Below are positions 1 to 11,798 of a stretch of DNA of 64,000 bases, one piece after another (position 1 is the stretch's first letter; each line of letters begins with the position of its first letter). Source of the stretch: Anolis sagrei (lineage: Eukaryota; Chordata; Lepidosauria; Squamata; Anolidae); assembly GCF_037176765.1 (NCBI RefSeq), contig NC_090022.1, positions 230,389,117 to 230,453,116 on the forward strand, written 5' to 3'. A program made the translations under genes and the position numbers. Under the pieces are notes generated by a model that saw nothing but the letters and a program-made list of their open reading frames with translations, did no database searches and was not told the DNA's origin.

Positions 1-99
1 GTCAGAATAAACACATTTCTATCTTCTTTTACTACTAACACTATTGGTAGTTTGCTACTATTGTCACTCCAACAAAAAGTTGGATATAAATTTGCAACC

Positions 100-541
100 T
101 GGGTTGTTATGAGTTTTCAGGGCTGTATGGTTATGTTCCTGAAGCATTTTCTCCTGATATTTCACCTGCATCTATAGGAGCTCCTGGTGGCACAATGGGT
201 TAAACCCTTGTGCCGGCAGGACTGAAGACCAACAGGTCAGAGGTTCGAATCCGGGGAGAGCGTGGATGAGCTCCCTCTGTCAGCTCCAGCTCCCCATGCA
301 GGGACATAAGAGAAGCCATCTACAAGGATGGTAAAACATCAAAATGTCAGGGAGTCCCCTGGGCATATGGCCAATTCTCTCACACCAGAAGCGACTTGCA
401 GTTTCTCAAGTCACTCCTCACACACACACACAGAAACACTTCATCTATGCCAGGCATCCTCAGAGGTTGTGAGGTCACAACCTCTGAGGATGCCTGCCAT
501 AGATGCAGGTGACATGTCAGGAAAAAATGCTTCTGGAACTG
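100..541. repeat. Penelope-like terminal-repeat palindrome, split by a SINE
   Basis: Left part (100-176, 442-474) matches the reverse complement of the Penelope-like terminal repeat seen at 10819-11072. The right part (476-541) is the same repeat in direct orientation. The two arms meet near 475 as a tail-to-tail inverted repeat. A SINE sits in the left arm. This is a fossil piece without coding capacity. Confidence 0.75.
177..441 (+). mobile_element. tRNA-derived SINE (type B tail)
   Basis: tRNA-like head GGAGCTCCTGGTGGCACAAT and B-box-like GGTTCGAATCC, then a body ending ACTTGCAGTTTCTCAAGTC and a (CA)n tail. Flanked by CATCTAT at 169-175 and 442-448, a target duplication. It interrupts a Penelope-like repeat. 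Confidence 0.9.
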
Positions 542-705
542 TTTCACAGTAATTCAGCCTTACTAGCAAACCAGAGCTTAAACCAACCCCTTATAAGGGA
601 TACATACATTGTAATAATGAAATGTATGGGATCAAAACTTATCTCTTCAAAACCCTTTCATTTACATTTTTTAAAATACAATAATTTCTTGCTTATTTGA
701 CATAG
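542..705 (-). mobile_element. hAT-like nonautonomous fragment, same family as 2438-2712
   Basis: In reverse complement this stretch follows the copy at 2510-2720, including GGGGTTGGTTTAA and the CAGTTTTTCTAGCAAAC-like block. Divergent and truncated. Confidence 0.55.
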
Positions 706-1542
706 ACTCAGAGGCTTCTCATTATGTCCACGTGATACACCTACACACTGCAGCCGACATGAATGTCTCACAACACACAGTTTAGCAAGCTCTGCTCTAT
801 GGCTTTTAAACCCAGGCCCACGTAGCTCACATTTGCATTTGCTTTGTCCCACCCAGGACCGTAGCCTTGCCTGTATTACACACGATTAGCAGCAGGGGGC
901 AATGGGTTTTTATTGTATAAACCACAAAGCCTGGACACCCACAGTTGTTTCCCTGGCATCGCAAAAGCTGCTTTGAGCAGGCCCTTGTCAAGGGAACTAT
1001 TAAGCCCAGTGGGTTGGAGGCTCTGGGTGCGCAATGGGCACAGCAAAGGGAACATAAGATGTACATGCTTTTGAAAGGTTAGCTCCTCTGTGTGTATTTC
1101 ATTACGGTAAGAGGCTGGAACAGCTTTCCTTGCCTAATAGTGACACCAAATGGTATGTAAAAGATTTCTTCACTGTCTTGCTAATTTGAAAGCATTGCAC
1201 ACAGGTTGCTGGAGTGTTTGAGAAATGCAAGTGGGAGGAAAGGAAAGGCTAAGCTAAACAGGTTCAGAGACAAGAACAGAATGTATTTCTAGGATTTAAA
1301 AATAATGACATGCAAAAAAATAACCACCGCTCTCCTTGGCAGATTTTACCACAAAACTCATGTTTGCCATTGATGTTATACTGAAAATAACACCTTTCAT
1401 TCTTGCTATCCAATACAGCAGTTTTTAGAAAGATTTTTTTTAAAAAAAAATGGACCTCAAAAGTGAATGGTAGTCAAAGATTCCAGAAGTTATTGTTCTG
1501 AAATAAGCCTTGAAAATGAGGATTTTGGAGCCTCTTTCTTTC
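706..1542. other. No recognisable feature
   Basis: AT-rich sequence without a convincing gene or a repeat I can name. The open frames here lack codon or family evidence. Confidence 0.6.
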
Positions 1543-1798
1543 CTTTTTTGTGTCAGGAGCGACTTGAGAAACTGCAAGTCGCTTCTGATGTGAGAGAATT
1601 GGCTGTCTGTAAGGACACTGCCCAGGGGACACCCCAGTGTTTTGATGTTTTACCTTCCTTGTGGGAGGCTTCTCTCATATCCCCACATGGGGAGCTGGAA
1701 CTGATAGAGGGAGCTCGTTCACACTCTCCCCGGGTTTGAACCTCCGACCTGTCGATCTTCAGTCCTGCCGGCACCAGGGTTTAACCTATTGTGCCTCT
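1543..1798 (-). mobile_element. tRNA-derived SINE (type B tail)
   Basis: Reverse complement of the SINE at 177: starts TGTCAGGAGCGACTTGAGAA and ends in the tRNA-like head ACCTATTGTGCCTCT. Confidence 0.9.
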
Positions 1799-1904
1799 TA
1801 AAATCTATAATTGATACCACATTGAATATCCAGGCAGCAGTTGTGATTTTTTTTATTAATACAAAAAATGTCAAGTTGCTGTACATTTCTCTATTCAGAA
1901 TACT

Positions 1905-2041
1905 GCTTCTTTCCACACAGCTGTATAAAATCCACATTGAACATTATATGGCAGTGTGGACTCAGATAACCCAGTTCAAAGTAGATATTATGGAGTTATC
2001 GGCCTTGATATTCTGGGTTATATGACTGTGTGGAAGGGCCT
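1905..2041. mobile_element. Palindromic MITE (family P)
   Basis: Inverted ends CTTTCCACACAGCTGTATA and TATATGACTGTGTGGAAGGG around GATATTCTGGG. Same family as 48694, 50797 and 54764. Confidence 0.75.
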
Positions 2042-2143
2042 TCAATTAAATCAGTATGGTTTCAGAGCAAGTAAATGTGGAGCTGACTGACAGCAAATAG
2101 GATTAAACATGAAATTTCTTTTTTCAATGGTTGAATTTCTGCC

Positions 2144-2186
<43 letters not shown>

Positions 2187-2340
2187 AACAATAACAACAA
2201 CAACTACTACTACTTTGTTTTTGTACACCACCTCCATCTTCCCGAAGGGACTCAGGGCAATTTACATATGACACAAGATGCCTAAAAACAACACATAAAA
2301 TAATCACACAGTACACACAGACTTTGACATCCATCTGCAG
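2144..2340 (-). mobile_element. L2-like 3' end with (AAT)n/(AAC)n tail
   Basis: A (TAA)n microsatellite adjoins the 3' UTR signature TTCCCGAAGGGACTCAGGGC, shared by many squamate L2 ends in this window. Confidence 0.75.
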
Positions 2341-2437
2341 CAGGACAGTGGTAGTACAGGTTGATATAACAATGTCAATATGAAATTATTAGTTTCACAC
2401 ATAACAGTTAGCCATACTCAAGTTTAGTGCTTAAGCC

Positions 2438-2712
2438 AGAGCGGTTTCCAAACTCTGCGTTGTGACACATTAGTGTGTTGGCTGCTGTGTAAGGAGAAAT
2501 GACAAAAATCTTAAAAATATGTGTTATCATTTTGCAAAAAATTTTTATAATATAAATGAAAGGTTTTCATGAGATATGTTGTATCCCCATACATTTAGTT
2601 ATTGCAATTTATGTATATGTTTGTATCTCTTTATAAGGGGTTGGTTTAACCTCCAGTTTGCTAGAAAAACTGTATTACTGTGTTGCTTAAAAATGTGTCA
2701 CTAACATGAAAT
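2438..2712 (+). mobile_element. hAT-like nonautonomous element
   Basis: Starts CAGAGCGGTTTCCAAACTCT, a CAG..-type hAT terminus, with GTGACACATTAGTGTG next. Right end near AAATGTGTCACTA. No transposase. Confidence 0.5.
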
Positions 2713-2906
2713 GAGTGGAATGCTGTGGTTTAAGCCATATATTGCGCTACTAAAGCCATTTAAAAAAAAGCCTTATCTTACTCAGTTCAATTTTATTTCT
2801 ATTTAGTTTTTCTCCTGTTCCTGTTGTATCAGATTCCTTTTCAGGCTGGGCCACTGAGCGAGCAAGCCAGAAGCAAACCATAGGTTCAAGTTCATGTGAC
2901 AAATGT

Positions 2907-3662
2907 GACAAATACAAGATACTCCACTTAGGCAGAAAAAAATGAAATGCAAAGATACAGAATGGGGGACATGTGGCTCAAGAGCAGTACATGTGAAAAA
3001 GATCTTGGACTCCTTGTGGACAAGTTAAACATGAGCCAACAGTGTGATGTGGTGGTAAAAAAAATGGGATTTTGACCTGCATATATAGGAGCATAGTGTC
3101 TTGATCCAGGGAAGTCATGCTACCCCTCTATTCTGCCATGGTCAGATCTCACCTGGAATGCTGTGTCCATTTCTGGGCATCACAATTGAAGGGAGATGTT
3201 GACATGCTGGAAGGTGTCCAGAGGAGGGTGACTAACATGAGCAAGAGTCTGGAGAACAAGCCCTATGCGGAGCGGCTTAAAGAGCTGGGGATGTTTAGCC
3301 TGAAGAAGAGAGGGTTGAGAGGAGACATGATGAGGGCCATGTATAAATATGTGAGAGGAAGTCATAGGGAGGCGGGAGCAAGTTTGTTTTCTGCTGCCCT
3401 GGAGACTAGGACACAGAACAATGGCTTCAAACTACAAGAAAGGAGATTCTATCTGAACATTAGGAAGAACTTCCTAACTGTGAGAGCTGTTCAGCAGTGG
3501 AACTCTCTGCCCCAGACTGTGGTGGAGCCTCATTCTTTGGAGGTTTTTAAACAGAGGCTGAATGGCCATCTGTTGGGATGGTTTGAAGGCGATTTTCCTG
3601 CCTCTTGGCAGGGGGTTGGACTGGATGGCACATGAGGTCTCTTCCAACTCTATGATTCTATG
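2907..3662 (+). mobile_element. CR1 LINE, 3' fragment
   Basis: C-terminal end of CR1 ORF2. The frame 3117-3635 (172 codons) reads [20 protein letters not shown] ... [20 protein letters not shown], then the 3' end GGTTGGACTGGATGGC and TATGATTCTATG. The upstream part (CAAATACAAGATACTCCACT) is in another frame, so the copy is broken as well as 5'-truncated. Confidence 0.92.
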
Positions 3663-4727
3663 TTCTGACAAGACACAGTTTAAACAAACCAGAGTTTACA
3701 AGCCGCTGTCATAGGTTAAGACTGTGGTCTAAACCTGGTTACAAACCATAGCTTGTTCACAGAGGTGAGTCACACATCACATCAAGCTGGATTTGTCATT
3801 GTTATAACATATGGAACAGTCTGTGAAGTGCTTTGAACAACTGAACACTGTATAAAAGCATTATTGTTACCTATGTAGGCTTAGCTTCATTCTTGGAGTT
3901 AATGTTCATTTATGATTGAGAACCAATTGATTCATCAGATATAAGTATACCTTTTTAGTCCATTTATGCTGGCTGAGAAAGAGCGCTGTAAAATTGAATC
4001 TTTAAAATAAATCTAGTTAACCTACTCACAGAAGACAAGCAAGATCTTAAAACTAAGAGCACAGAGGAATAAATAGAACAAATGGCTGATAAAACATCTT
4101 GGCCTCTAATATTCCCCCTAAGGACTGGAACCGGGAAGACAAAAAACCCAAACAAACAAGAAGGGAAAAAGGGGGGGGGGGGTGAAAACTCTACTGAGTG
4201 CTTTTTTGGCCATCTGCCATCCCCTCCCTGCCTAGTAATATTCACAAAACAAAATAAAGCAAAATACCAGTCTCATTTGGAGCTGTATCTCTTTCTTTTT
4301 CTTTCTTTCTAAAGTCAATCTGGTTTTGTTTACAAACAATTGAGAAATGCATGTTTTGGAAACAAGAACAATCCCCTCCTCAGATTCAAAAAAATAATTC
4401 ATCAAATATCCTTGTCTGAAGTTTAGCAACCATGAAAATCCCTTTAACTATTAACAGCAACCTCTGTGAATATCACGATGGCTTAAAAGGCAGGCTGAAT
4501 TAGCACAGAATCCCGGCATAGGTGTGGTCTGTGGCTCTGCTTCTCCAGTGGATTTTACTGTGGTATCTTTGGATTATATGCAATGTTTGGAAATGAACTG
4601 ACTGGCTTGTCAGCAGAACTGGGTGTCTTGACATTCCCTGCATCACCCAAATGCTTAACATGTGTTTTCCTGATCTTCACTGTATAGACAATTTGTGTTG
4701 CTCCAAATTAAAACATCTCTTAAGAAA
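3663..4727. other. No recognisable gene
   Basis: AT-rich with an A/G-rich tract and a G10 run near 4171. A block at 3670-3780 (aaccatagcttgttcacag) may be an old repeat. Nothing else supported. Confidence 0.5.
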
Positions 4728-5037
4728 TAGAATCATAGTATCATAGTGTTGGAAGAGACCTCTTGGGCCACCTAGTCCAACCCCTTGCCAAGAAGCAGGA
4801 AAATCACATTCAAAGCACCCCTGACAGATGGCAATCCAGCCTCTGCTCAAAAGCCTCCAAAGAAGAAGCCTCCACCACACTCTGAGGCAGAGAGTTCCAC
4901 TGCCGAACAGCTTTTACAGTCAAGTAGTTGTTTCTAATGTTCAGATGAAATCTCCTTTGCTGCAGCCGTTGTTCCATTTCCTAGTCTCCAGGGCAGTGGA
5001 AAACAAGCTTGTTCCTTCTCCCCTATGACTTCCCTGG
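4728..5037 (-). mobile_element. CR1 LINE 3' fragment
   Basis: Begins AGAATCATAGTATCATAGTG (reverse complement of the CR1 3' repeat) and follows the CR1 ORF2 C terminus through CTCCCCTATGACTTCC. 5'-truncated. Confidence 0.9.
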
Positions 5038-5315
5038 AAAACAGGGATTTTCTGCCTCTTTTTGGATGGACACTGTGGGGAGATGTCCCCCCCCCCCATG
5101 GCATGAGGTAGGGGGAAAGCCAAGTGATGTGGGGCATGGGGCAATGAGTTCCTCCAGCTGAGCACCACCGGATTCCATCAGCCCATGTGTGCCTGCTTTT
5201 GTTCCATCAGAATGTAACCCTTTCTGCAATAATTCCCTATGGAACTTGCATTCTCAATTTACATTGAAAGGCCTGACACAACCTGAGACCCATCAGTGGC
5301 CCCTTCTACATAGGC

Positions 5316-5553
5316 ACTTTTTTCATGTCAAGAGTGACTTGAGAAACTGCAAAATGCTTCTGGTGTGAGAATTGGCCATATGCAAGAACATTGCCCAGGG
5401 GATGCCCAGATGTTTTACTACCCTGTGGGAGGCTTCTCTTATGTCCCCACATGAGAAGCTGGAACTGACAGATGGGAGCTCATCCCACTCTCCGGATTTG
5501 AACCGCTGACCTTCCTGCTGGCACAAGGGTTTAATCCATTGCGCCACCTAAAA
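5316..5553 (-). mobile_element. tRNA-derived SINE (type B tail)
   Basis: TGTCAAGAGTGACTTGAGAA at the left and the tRNA-like head TTTAATCCATTGCGCCACC at the right. Confidence 0.88.
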
Positions 5554-6814
5554 TCCAGTGTGTGCTGCAACATGCATCCAGTTGGAAACAGTATTTTAAA
5601 AAGCTCACCGGAAATTCCAGATCAAGCAATCAAATCAGCATGATTATAATGCAGAGCAGGAACCCAAGTCGCAGAGTAGCTGAAACTTGTGGGGGAAGAA
5701 ACCGGATACACAGCTCAGCCGAAAGGTGAACAAACACCTCCTCCACAGAGAGGAAACCACAGTGTTCCTATGGAAACACTCACTTTCACTTTTACACTTT
5801 GTCTTTCTTGTATCCAGAGCTGATTCTGATTGGTCACACTGTTTCCTATCACTGCATCTTGCCAGATAAGGCAGGGAAAAATTCCTTGGATCAGATAAAT
5901 GCGTAATCAGCAACTCTTTGTGACCACCATCTCAGCTTAGAACTGGTTCATGGGGTGCCTGTGTAGGCACTCTGCAGCAAGCCGGTTCTTTTTCATTCAC
6001 ATTCTGATTAGGATTAAATGGCTGTGTAGAAGGAGTTGTAATCACTTTTGTTTATATTATTTTTAGTTATAGTGTGTGAGGACCAGCAATATAATTTTCA
6101 GTTTCTCAGATGCAAAGAAAAGGTGGGGAATAGCTATAGGCATATAGTTTTCCCAAACTGTAATAATTTCTGTGATAGAACTGCCCCTTTGCCTAAACCT
6201 ATAATTTTAGGAATTGTAGCAAAATGCTCACTATGGCAAGCAGTCTCTGTATATGTTTATAGTGAAAAGGTTTCTGTATATTACAGGGATCCCTGGTGTG
6301 TGTGTGTGCATTTCCTCCTTTCTACAATGTGGGCAATGTTCCCTTGCCTTTACATAAGGTTTAATCTAGATGAGATGGTGGCATGTATATTCATGTGGGC
6401 GACTGGCTGCTGAGAAAGGAACTTTCAACAAGTGAATGTTATACTTTTTTGAACTCATATTTTCAAATAACTTTTTATTCAACTTTGTTAGCATTCTGAA
6501 AATGGAGTTTAATAATATTTGTTAGCTGCAAATCTGCTGTCATGAATCAGATCAGAAAAAAGGGTGTTGATCATATCTATTCCCTCTTGTGCTGGCATAC
6601 AATAGCAGTTCCACTTTTTCTACCATTGATGAAGGAAGACAGATAAAATCTGCTGTCTCTTGAGATGTCAGGCTGTCAGATTTCAGGACTATATGTGTTA
6701 TTATAAGGGGCAGCCCCTGGTGAGGTTATCAAGATTGATACAGTAAGCATCAAGCAAAATTTCACAGAGTATGTCACTCAGATAAAAGCACCAGTTCAAG
6801 CAAATGAAGAAAAT
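5554..6814. other. No recognisable feature
   Basis: Unique-looking sequence. The 121-codon frame at 6048 has no family resemblance that I can see and is AT-rich; I do not call it a gene. Confidence 0.55.
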
Positions 6815-7060
6815 ACAGCTAGCCCTCCACATTCACTGGATTTAGGGTCACAGGACACCTGTCAAAGTGAAAAACCATGAATAAAAAATTCTAGCTTTTA
6901 ATCTGACAAAAGACCTCTATCAGAATCTCTAGGTTCTCCAGCACAACTCTGTGGACAATGTCCACCTGAAGTTGACCTACTACTGTGAAGTGCTCACTCA
7001 GTGATCTGTCTCTAAAAATGTTCCAGAATCCAGATATTTTAGTCTTCTTTTGGAATTTAG
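6815..7060. mobile_element. Tigger/pogo-like nonautonomous DNA element, decayed
   Basis: ACAGCTAGCCCTCCACATTC followed by a TGAAAAACCATGAATAA block and an AGAATCTCTAGGTTCTCCAG motif, shared with 34240-34565 and 49771-50237. Confidence 0.5.
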
Positions 7061-7364
7061 ACCCTGGAGGGTGTTTTTCTGCTCCTTATTTTTAATCAAC
7101 AGGGGCTGTAATTTGTGCTGATATCATTCAGTTTTATTTATGCTTACATGCTCTTCTTAAAAATTGGGCCCTTAAGCTATCTGGTGTGACATTTCTCCCC
7201 ACAGTTTGCCAGGGATCAGTACCGTATTTATGCCCATTGGCTTTTAAAAATTTATTTTGTATCAAAAGCATTGCATAAATAAGTAGAAAACTGATAAAAA
7301 TAGAAGGAGCACAAGCAGCTATAAATTTTTAGACTAAAAACGGGCAATAGCAATGACATTGTAT

Positions 7365-7600
7365 GTAGCTTTAAATAATTCTTCCTCTGTATATGAGGCA
7401 GGACATTTTAGACAAGAATACTGGTGCAGAATTGTTTGTTCTGCTCCACAGTCGCACAAGGTGGAGGATTTTTCCAGGTAGTGCTATTTTGCCAAGTTGT
7501 CTTTTGAACTGCCCACTCCACTTCTGAGTCTGTTCAGGGACTTCCAAGTTGCCATTCTTGGGTTGCCCACTGGCTGCAACCATTTTTTTTCCTTTAATGC
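7365..7600 (-). mobile_element. Decayed LINE-like fragment (family X)
   Basis: Shares the layout of the repeats at 26180 and 42228 (GGGACTTCCAAGTTGCC near 7537). Coding relics on the - strand only. Confidence 0.4.
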
Positions 7601-7984
7601 AAACTTGCCAGGAGTCAACAACTGCTGATTAATGTTCTGGCAGACATCCATGGTCCTATGTCATGGAAGAATCAATCACTAAAAATTTTTTTTAGGAATC
7701 TGGCAGGATAGCTAGATAGGTAGGGAAAATACGGAATTAATACATATACTGAATGAACTGAACAAGTCCCAGAACTTGGGAAACTTATTTTTGGGAAGTG
7801 TTTTCCAAGTGCAGCATTGCAGATATGCACAAATTGTCCCATCAGCATTACTCCCTTGACCATTTGTGCCCCCCTTACATGGATTAAAATAAATTAGCCC
7901 CTTAGTTACCTAAGGGAAAACTCATTTCAAAAAGTATAAGTGCGCTTTTTCATTGCTGCATATATTTGTATCTTATATTAAACA

Positions 7985-9124
7985 GGTAATCTCAAAAAAG
8001 GTGCATCGGAAGAAGAACAAACTGGAGAAGTAAATAAACCAGATCAACAATTGGGTCACACCATCTACAGAAAACCCACACACAGAGATAGATATCTACA
8101 TAAAAACTCCAACCATCGCCCAAGTCAAAAAAGAAGCACCATTAAAGCCTTGGCAGACCGTGCAAAAAGAATCTGCGAACCCCACTTCCTCCAAGATGAA
8201 CTGAACCACCTCAACTGGGCTCTCCAGGCCAATGGATACTCCACCTCAGACATCAGAAGAGCTGCAAGACCAAGAACAAGCCACGAGAGTAAAGATGAAG
8301 ATCCACCCAGAGGAAAAGTGTTCCTGCCATACATCAAGGGAACCACTGACCGCATAGGGAAGCTGATGAGGAAACACAACATACAATCTACAAACCCACC
8401 AAGAAAATCCAACAAATGCTACGTTCAGCAAAGGACAAGAGGGATCCTCTCACCTCTGCAGGAGTCTACCGTATACCATGCAGCTGTGGACAAGTCTACA
8501 TAGGGACCACCAAACTCAGCGCCCAAACACGAATCAAGGAACATGAAAGGCACTGCAGACTACTTCAACCAGAGAAGTCAGCCATAGCAGAGCACCTGAT
8601 GAACCAGCCTGGACACAGCATATTATTTGAGAACACAGAAATGGTGGACCACACCAACAACCACCATGTCAGACTACACAGAGAAGCCATTGAAATCCAC
8701 AAGCATGTGGACAATTTCAACAGAAAGGAAGAGACCATGAAAATGAACAAAATCTGGCTACCAGTATTAAAAAACTCTAAAATTACAACAGCAAAACAGC
8801 AGAGAGGAAACAACCAGGCACATCTTAACACCTCTCAACAAAAGATTTTCCCAGGCTCAGGCAGGCCTTCAAATGCTAATGAAGGTGGTCAGTTGAAACA
8901 TTCACACCTAGCTCTAGCAGAGAAGAGCTCTTTGCCCCACCCCAGCCATTCCACAGATATATAAACCCATTGTCCTATTTACAACAGACCTCACTACCTC
9001 TGAGGATGCTTGCCATAGATGCAGGCGAAACATCAGGAGAAATGCCTCTAGAACATGGCCCTATAGCCCGGAAAAAACCCACAAGAACCTAGTTATTCCA
9101 GCCATGAAAGCCTTCGACAATACA
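7985..9124 (+). mobile_element. Penelope-like element, 5'-truncated copy
   Basis: Retroelement of the Penelope-like class with a C-terminal GIY-YIG endonuclease: GVYRIPCSCGQVYIG is visible on the + strand, followed by the family block NQPGHSILFENTEMVDH. The 3' terminal repeat (GCCATAGATGCAGGCGAAAC, AACATGGCCCTATAGCCC) ends near 9124. The upstream part encodes a segment of the RT-endonuclease linker (GHTIYRKPTHRDRYLHKNSN). It is broken, with few breaks, and appears moderately young. Confidence 0.85.
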
Positions 9125-9956
9125 TTAAATAATCTTACTTTGGTGAGGAAAAGGGAATGGACGCTTGATGTCACCAGTGACTTCCCTCTCATCCATGTAA
9201 CGGTTTTGGCCAACCTCCAATTCCATCCTAGCTCAGTCCATTAGGGAAAAGTTAACTTTCTTAATTTCACCCTTGCTATTAACATGCCACAAATGTGTGT
9301 GGTGATTAAAGAGCTGTGCAGCTAAACCGACCAGGTGATTTTGAAATGGTTTGTAATTGAATCATGGCTGTATTTGATTTTGTCATCTGTCCCATCAAAT
9401 GTGTGCTATGAAAATGGTGACAGCTCAGGCTTAGCTTGGGAGAAGAAAGTCAGATTGGATTTTATTGCCTTAGCAAGTGCAGTACATTAAATAAAGGCCT
9501 GTAGATGAAATTGAGGCCCGGTTTCAAATGATGTGGGCGAGTTTTGAGGTAACAGAAAGATTTTTTTCTAGTTCAGACTAAATCTGAAAGGTGAAATAAA
9601 ATGTCCCCAGATACATTTTGGAAGCAGCCTTCAAGCATTCATTAGATTTAACATGTTTTGTTTTATTTTTTTGCCTACATATGCATTTTGTTTTGGATAA
9701 AAAGTTTTCTGAAACATATTGAACTGATCTTCCTTCTTTGTGGGATAGGAACATATCCATATTCTTTCCATGTTATTTCTGTGCCTGGTCCCATGTTTTC
9801 TGCTAAGAAGTAATGGTCCAGGAATGCATTCACTTCGTCAACTTAGGCATATTTAAATAAATCAGTATCAATCATAATAAGATAATATACAGCACTAGTA
9901 TGAAGCACGAGGAGCCTAGGTGAGCAAAAGCTGGGTTGCAGTTAAACATAAAATAA
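9125..9956. other. No gene; possible conserved noncoding DNA at 9170-9500
   Basis: No repeat that I recognise. Balanced composition with TAAT/ATTA-type sites (GTAATTGAATCA, GGTGATTAAAG). Candidate regulatory sequence only. Confidence 0.3.
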
Positions 9957-10620
9957 AACAAGATTATGGCAACCAGACTGATTGATAACTGGCAAATAGA
10001 GGGAGAAAACATGGAGGCAGTGACAGACTTTGTATTTCTAGGTGCAAAGATTACTGCAGATGTGGACTGCAGCCAGGAAATCAGAAAACGTTTACTTATT
10101 GGGAGGAGAGCAATGACCAATCTTGATAAAAGAGTGAAGAGTAGAGACATCACACTGGCAACAAAGGTCCACATAGTTAGAGCAATGGTATTCCCCATAG
10201 TCACCTATGGATGTGAGAGCTGGACCATAAGAAAGGCTGAGGGAATGAAGATAGATGCTTTGGAGCTGTGGTGCTGGAGGAAAATGCTGCAAGTGCCTTG
10301 GACTGAAAGAAGATCAACCCAGTCCATACTCCAGGGAATAAAGCCTGACTGCTCACTGGAGGGAAGGATATTAAAGACAAAGATGAAGTACTTTGGCCAC
10401 ATAATGAGAAGACAGGATACCTTGGAGAAGATAATGATGTTGGGGGAAATGGAAAGAAAAGAGGGGTCAACCAAGGACAAGATGGATGGAGGTTATCCTT
10501 GAAGTGACTGGCTTGAACTTGAAGGAGCTGGGGTTGGTGACGGCCATCAGGGAGCTCTGAGTGGGCAGGTCCTTGAGGTCAAGAAGAGTCAGAAGCAATT
10601 GAATGAACAAACAACAGTAT
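9957..10620 (+). mobile_element. BovB (RTE) LINE, 3' fragment
   Basis: The frame 9966-10502 is the C terminus of the BovB reverse transcriptase: DFVFLGAKITADVDCSQEIR, FPIVTYGCESWTIRKAE and KMKYFGHIMRRQDTLEKIMM are hallmark blocks. The 3' end follows (gaagagtcagaagcaattga). It is 5'-truncated and the final part is out of frame. BovB is the likely partner LINE for Sauria SINEs. Confidence 0.92.
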
Positions 10621-10818
10621 GAAGCAACCTTCCTCCTCCCTTAATCTAGATTTCTCTGTATAATATTTGTTTCAACAAATATGCGCTTAAATAATGTATC
10701 CACTTCAAGGTTTATTTGTTTAATTAAAGCCTTTCTGTTTTGCTTCACAGACTAAAACAGTGCCTAAGGTGATGAACAAATAAAAACCAAATAAAATAAT
10801 ACCAAGATAAAATATAAA

Positions 10819-11072
10819 CACTCAGTTCTTGTGGGTTTTTTCGGGCTATATGGCCATGTTCTAGAGGCATTTCTCCTGACGTTTCGCCTGCATCTATGGC
10901 AAGCTTCCTCAGAGGTCTGCTGGAGCTGGGAAAAAAGGGGTTTATATATCTGTGGAAAGACCAGGGTGAGACAAAGGGCTTTTGTAAGTTGGGCAAGGTG
11001 TGAATCTTTTCAATTGACCACCTTGATTAGCATACAATGGGCTGACTGTGCCTGGAGCAAACTCTTCTTGAA
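10819..11072 (-). repeat. Left inverted terminal repeat of Penelope-like copy
   Basis: Starts CTCAGTTCTTGTGGGTTTTT and ends CTGGAGCAAACTC. It pairs with 11448-11696. Confidence 0.88.
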
Positions 11073-11725
11073 AGGGTGCTTAGATGTCCCTGCCTGTTTT
11101 TCTCTCTGCTGTTTTAATTTTAGAATTTTTTAATACTGGTAGCCAGATTTTGTTCATTTTCATGGTTTCTTCCTTTCTGTTGAAATTGTCCACATGTTTG
11201 TGGATTTCAATGGCTTCTCTGTGTAGTCTGACATGGTGGTTGTGAGAGTGGTCCAGCATTTTTGTGTTCTCAAATAAAATGCTGTGTCCAGGTTGGTTCA
11301 TCAGGTGCTCTGCTATGGCTGATTTCTCTGGTTGGAGTAGTCTGCAGTGCCTTTCATGTTCCTGGATTCTTGTTTGGGCGCTGCGTTTGGTGGTCCCTAT
11401 GTAGACTTGTCCACAGCTGCATGGTATACGGTAGACTCCTGCAGAGGTGAGAGTTTGCTCCAGGCACAGTCAGCCCATTGTATGCTAATCAAGGTGGTCA
11501 ATTGAAAAGATTCACACCTAGCCCAACTTACAAAAGCCCTTTGTCTCACCCTGGTCTTTCCACAGATATATAAACCCCTTTTTTCCCAGCTCCAGCAGAC
11601 CTCTGAGGAAGCTTGCCATAGATGCAGGCGAAACGTCAGGAGAAATGCCTCTAGAACATGGCCATATAGCCCGAAAAAACCCACAAGAACTGAGTGATTC
11701 CGGCCATGAAAGCCTTCAACAATAC
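10823..11725 (-). mobile_element. Penelope-like element with inverted terminal repeats
   Basis: A compact copy: left arm 10819-11072 and right arm 11448-11696 are near-identical inverted terminal repeats of about 250 bp. They flank a - strand internal segment (11073-11447) encoding part of the GIY-YIG domain (NQPGHSILFENTKMLDHSHN). The 14-bp AAAATATAAACACT occurs at 10809-10822 and 11726-11739, a clean target-site duplication. Inverted terminal repeats are known for Penelope-like elements. It has no full coding capacity. The near-identity of arms and duplication implies a recent insertion. Confidence 0.88.
11448..11696 (+). repeat. Right inverted terminal repeat of Penelope-like copy
   Basis: Starts GAGTTTGCTCCAGGCACAGT and ends CCACAAGAACTGAGTG, followed by a 29-bp 3' tail. 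Confidence 0.88.
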
Positions 11726-11798
11726 AAAATATAAACACTTTTAAAAACCTGCAAAATGTGGAAGTCTATTAGGTAGACCCTTGTTGATGCTGCAGCCC

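Noticed and set aside
6048-6413. 121-codon frame as a novel gene
   Set aside because: AT-rich chance frame, no domain, no splice or promoter context.
8051-8964. GIY-YIG protein as a host nuclease gene
   Set aside because: Neighbouring terminal repeat and a second copy show it to be part of a Penelope-like element.
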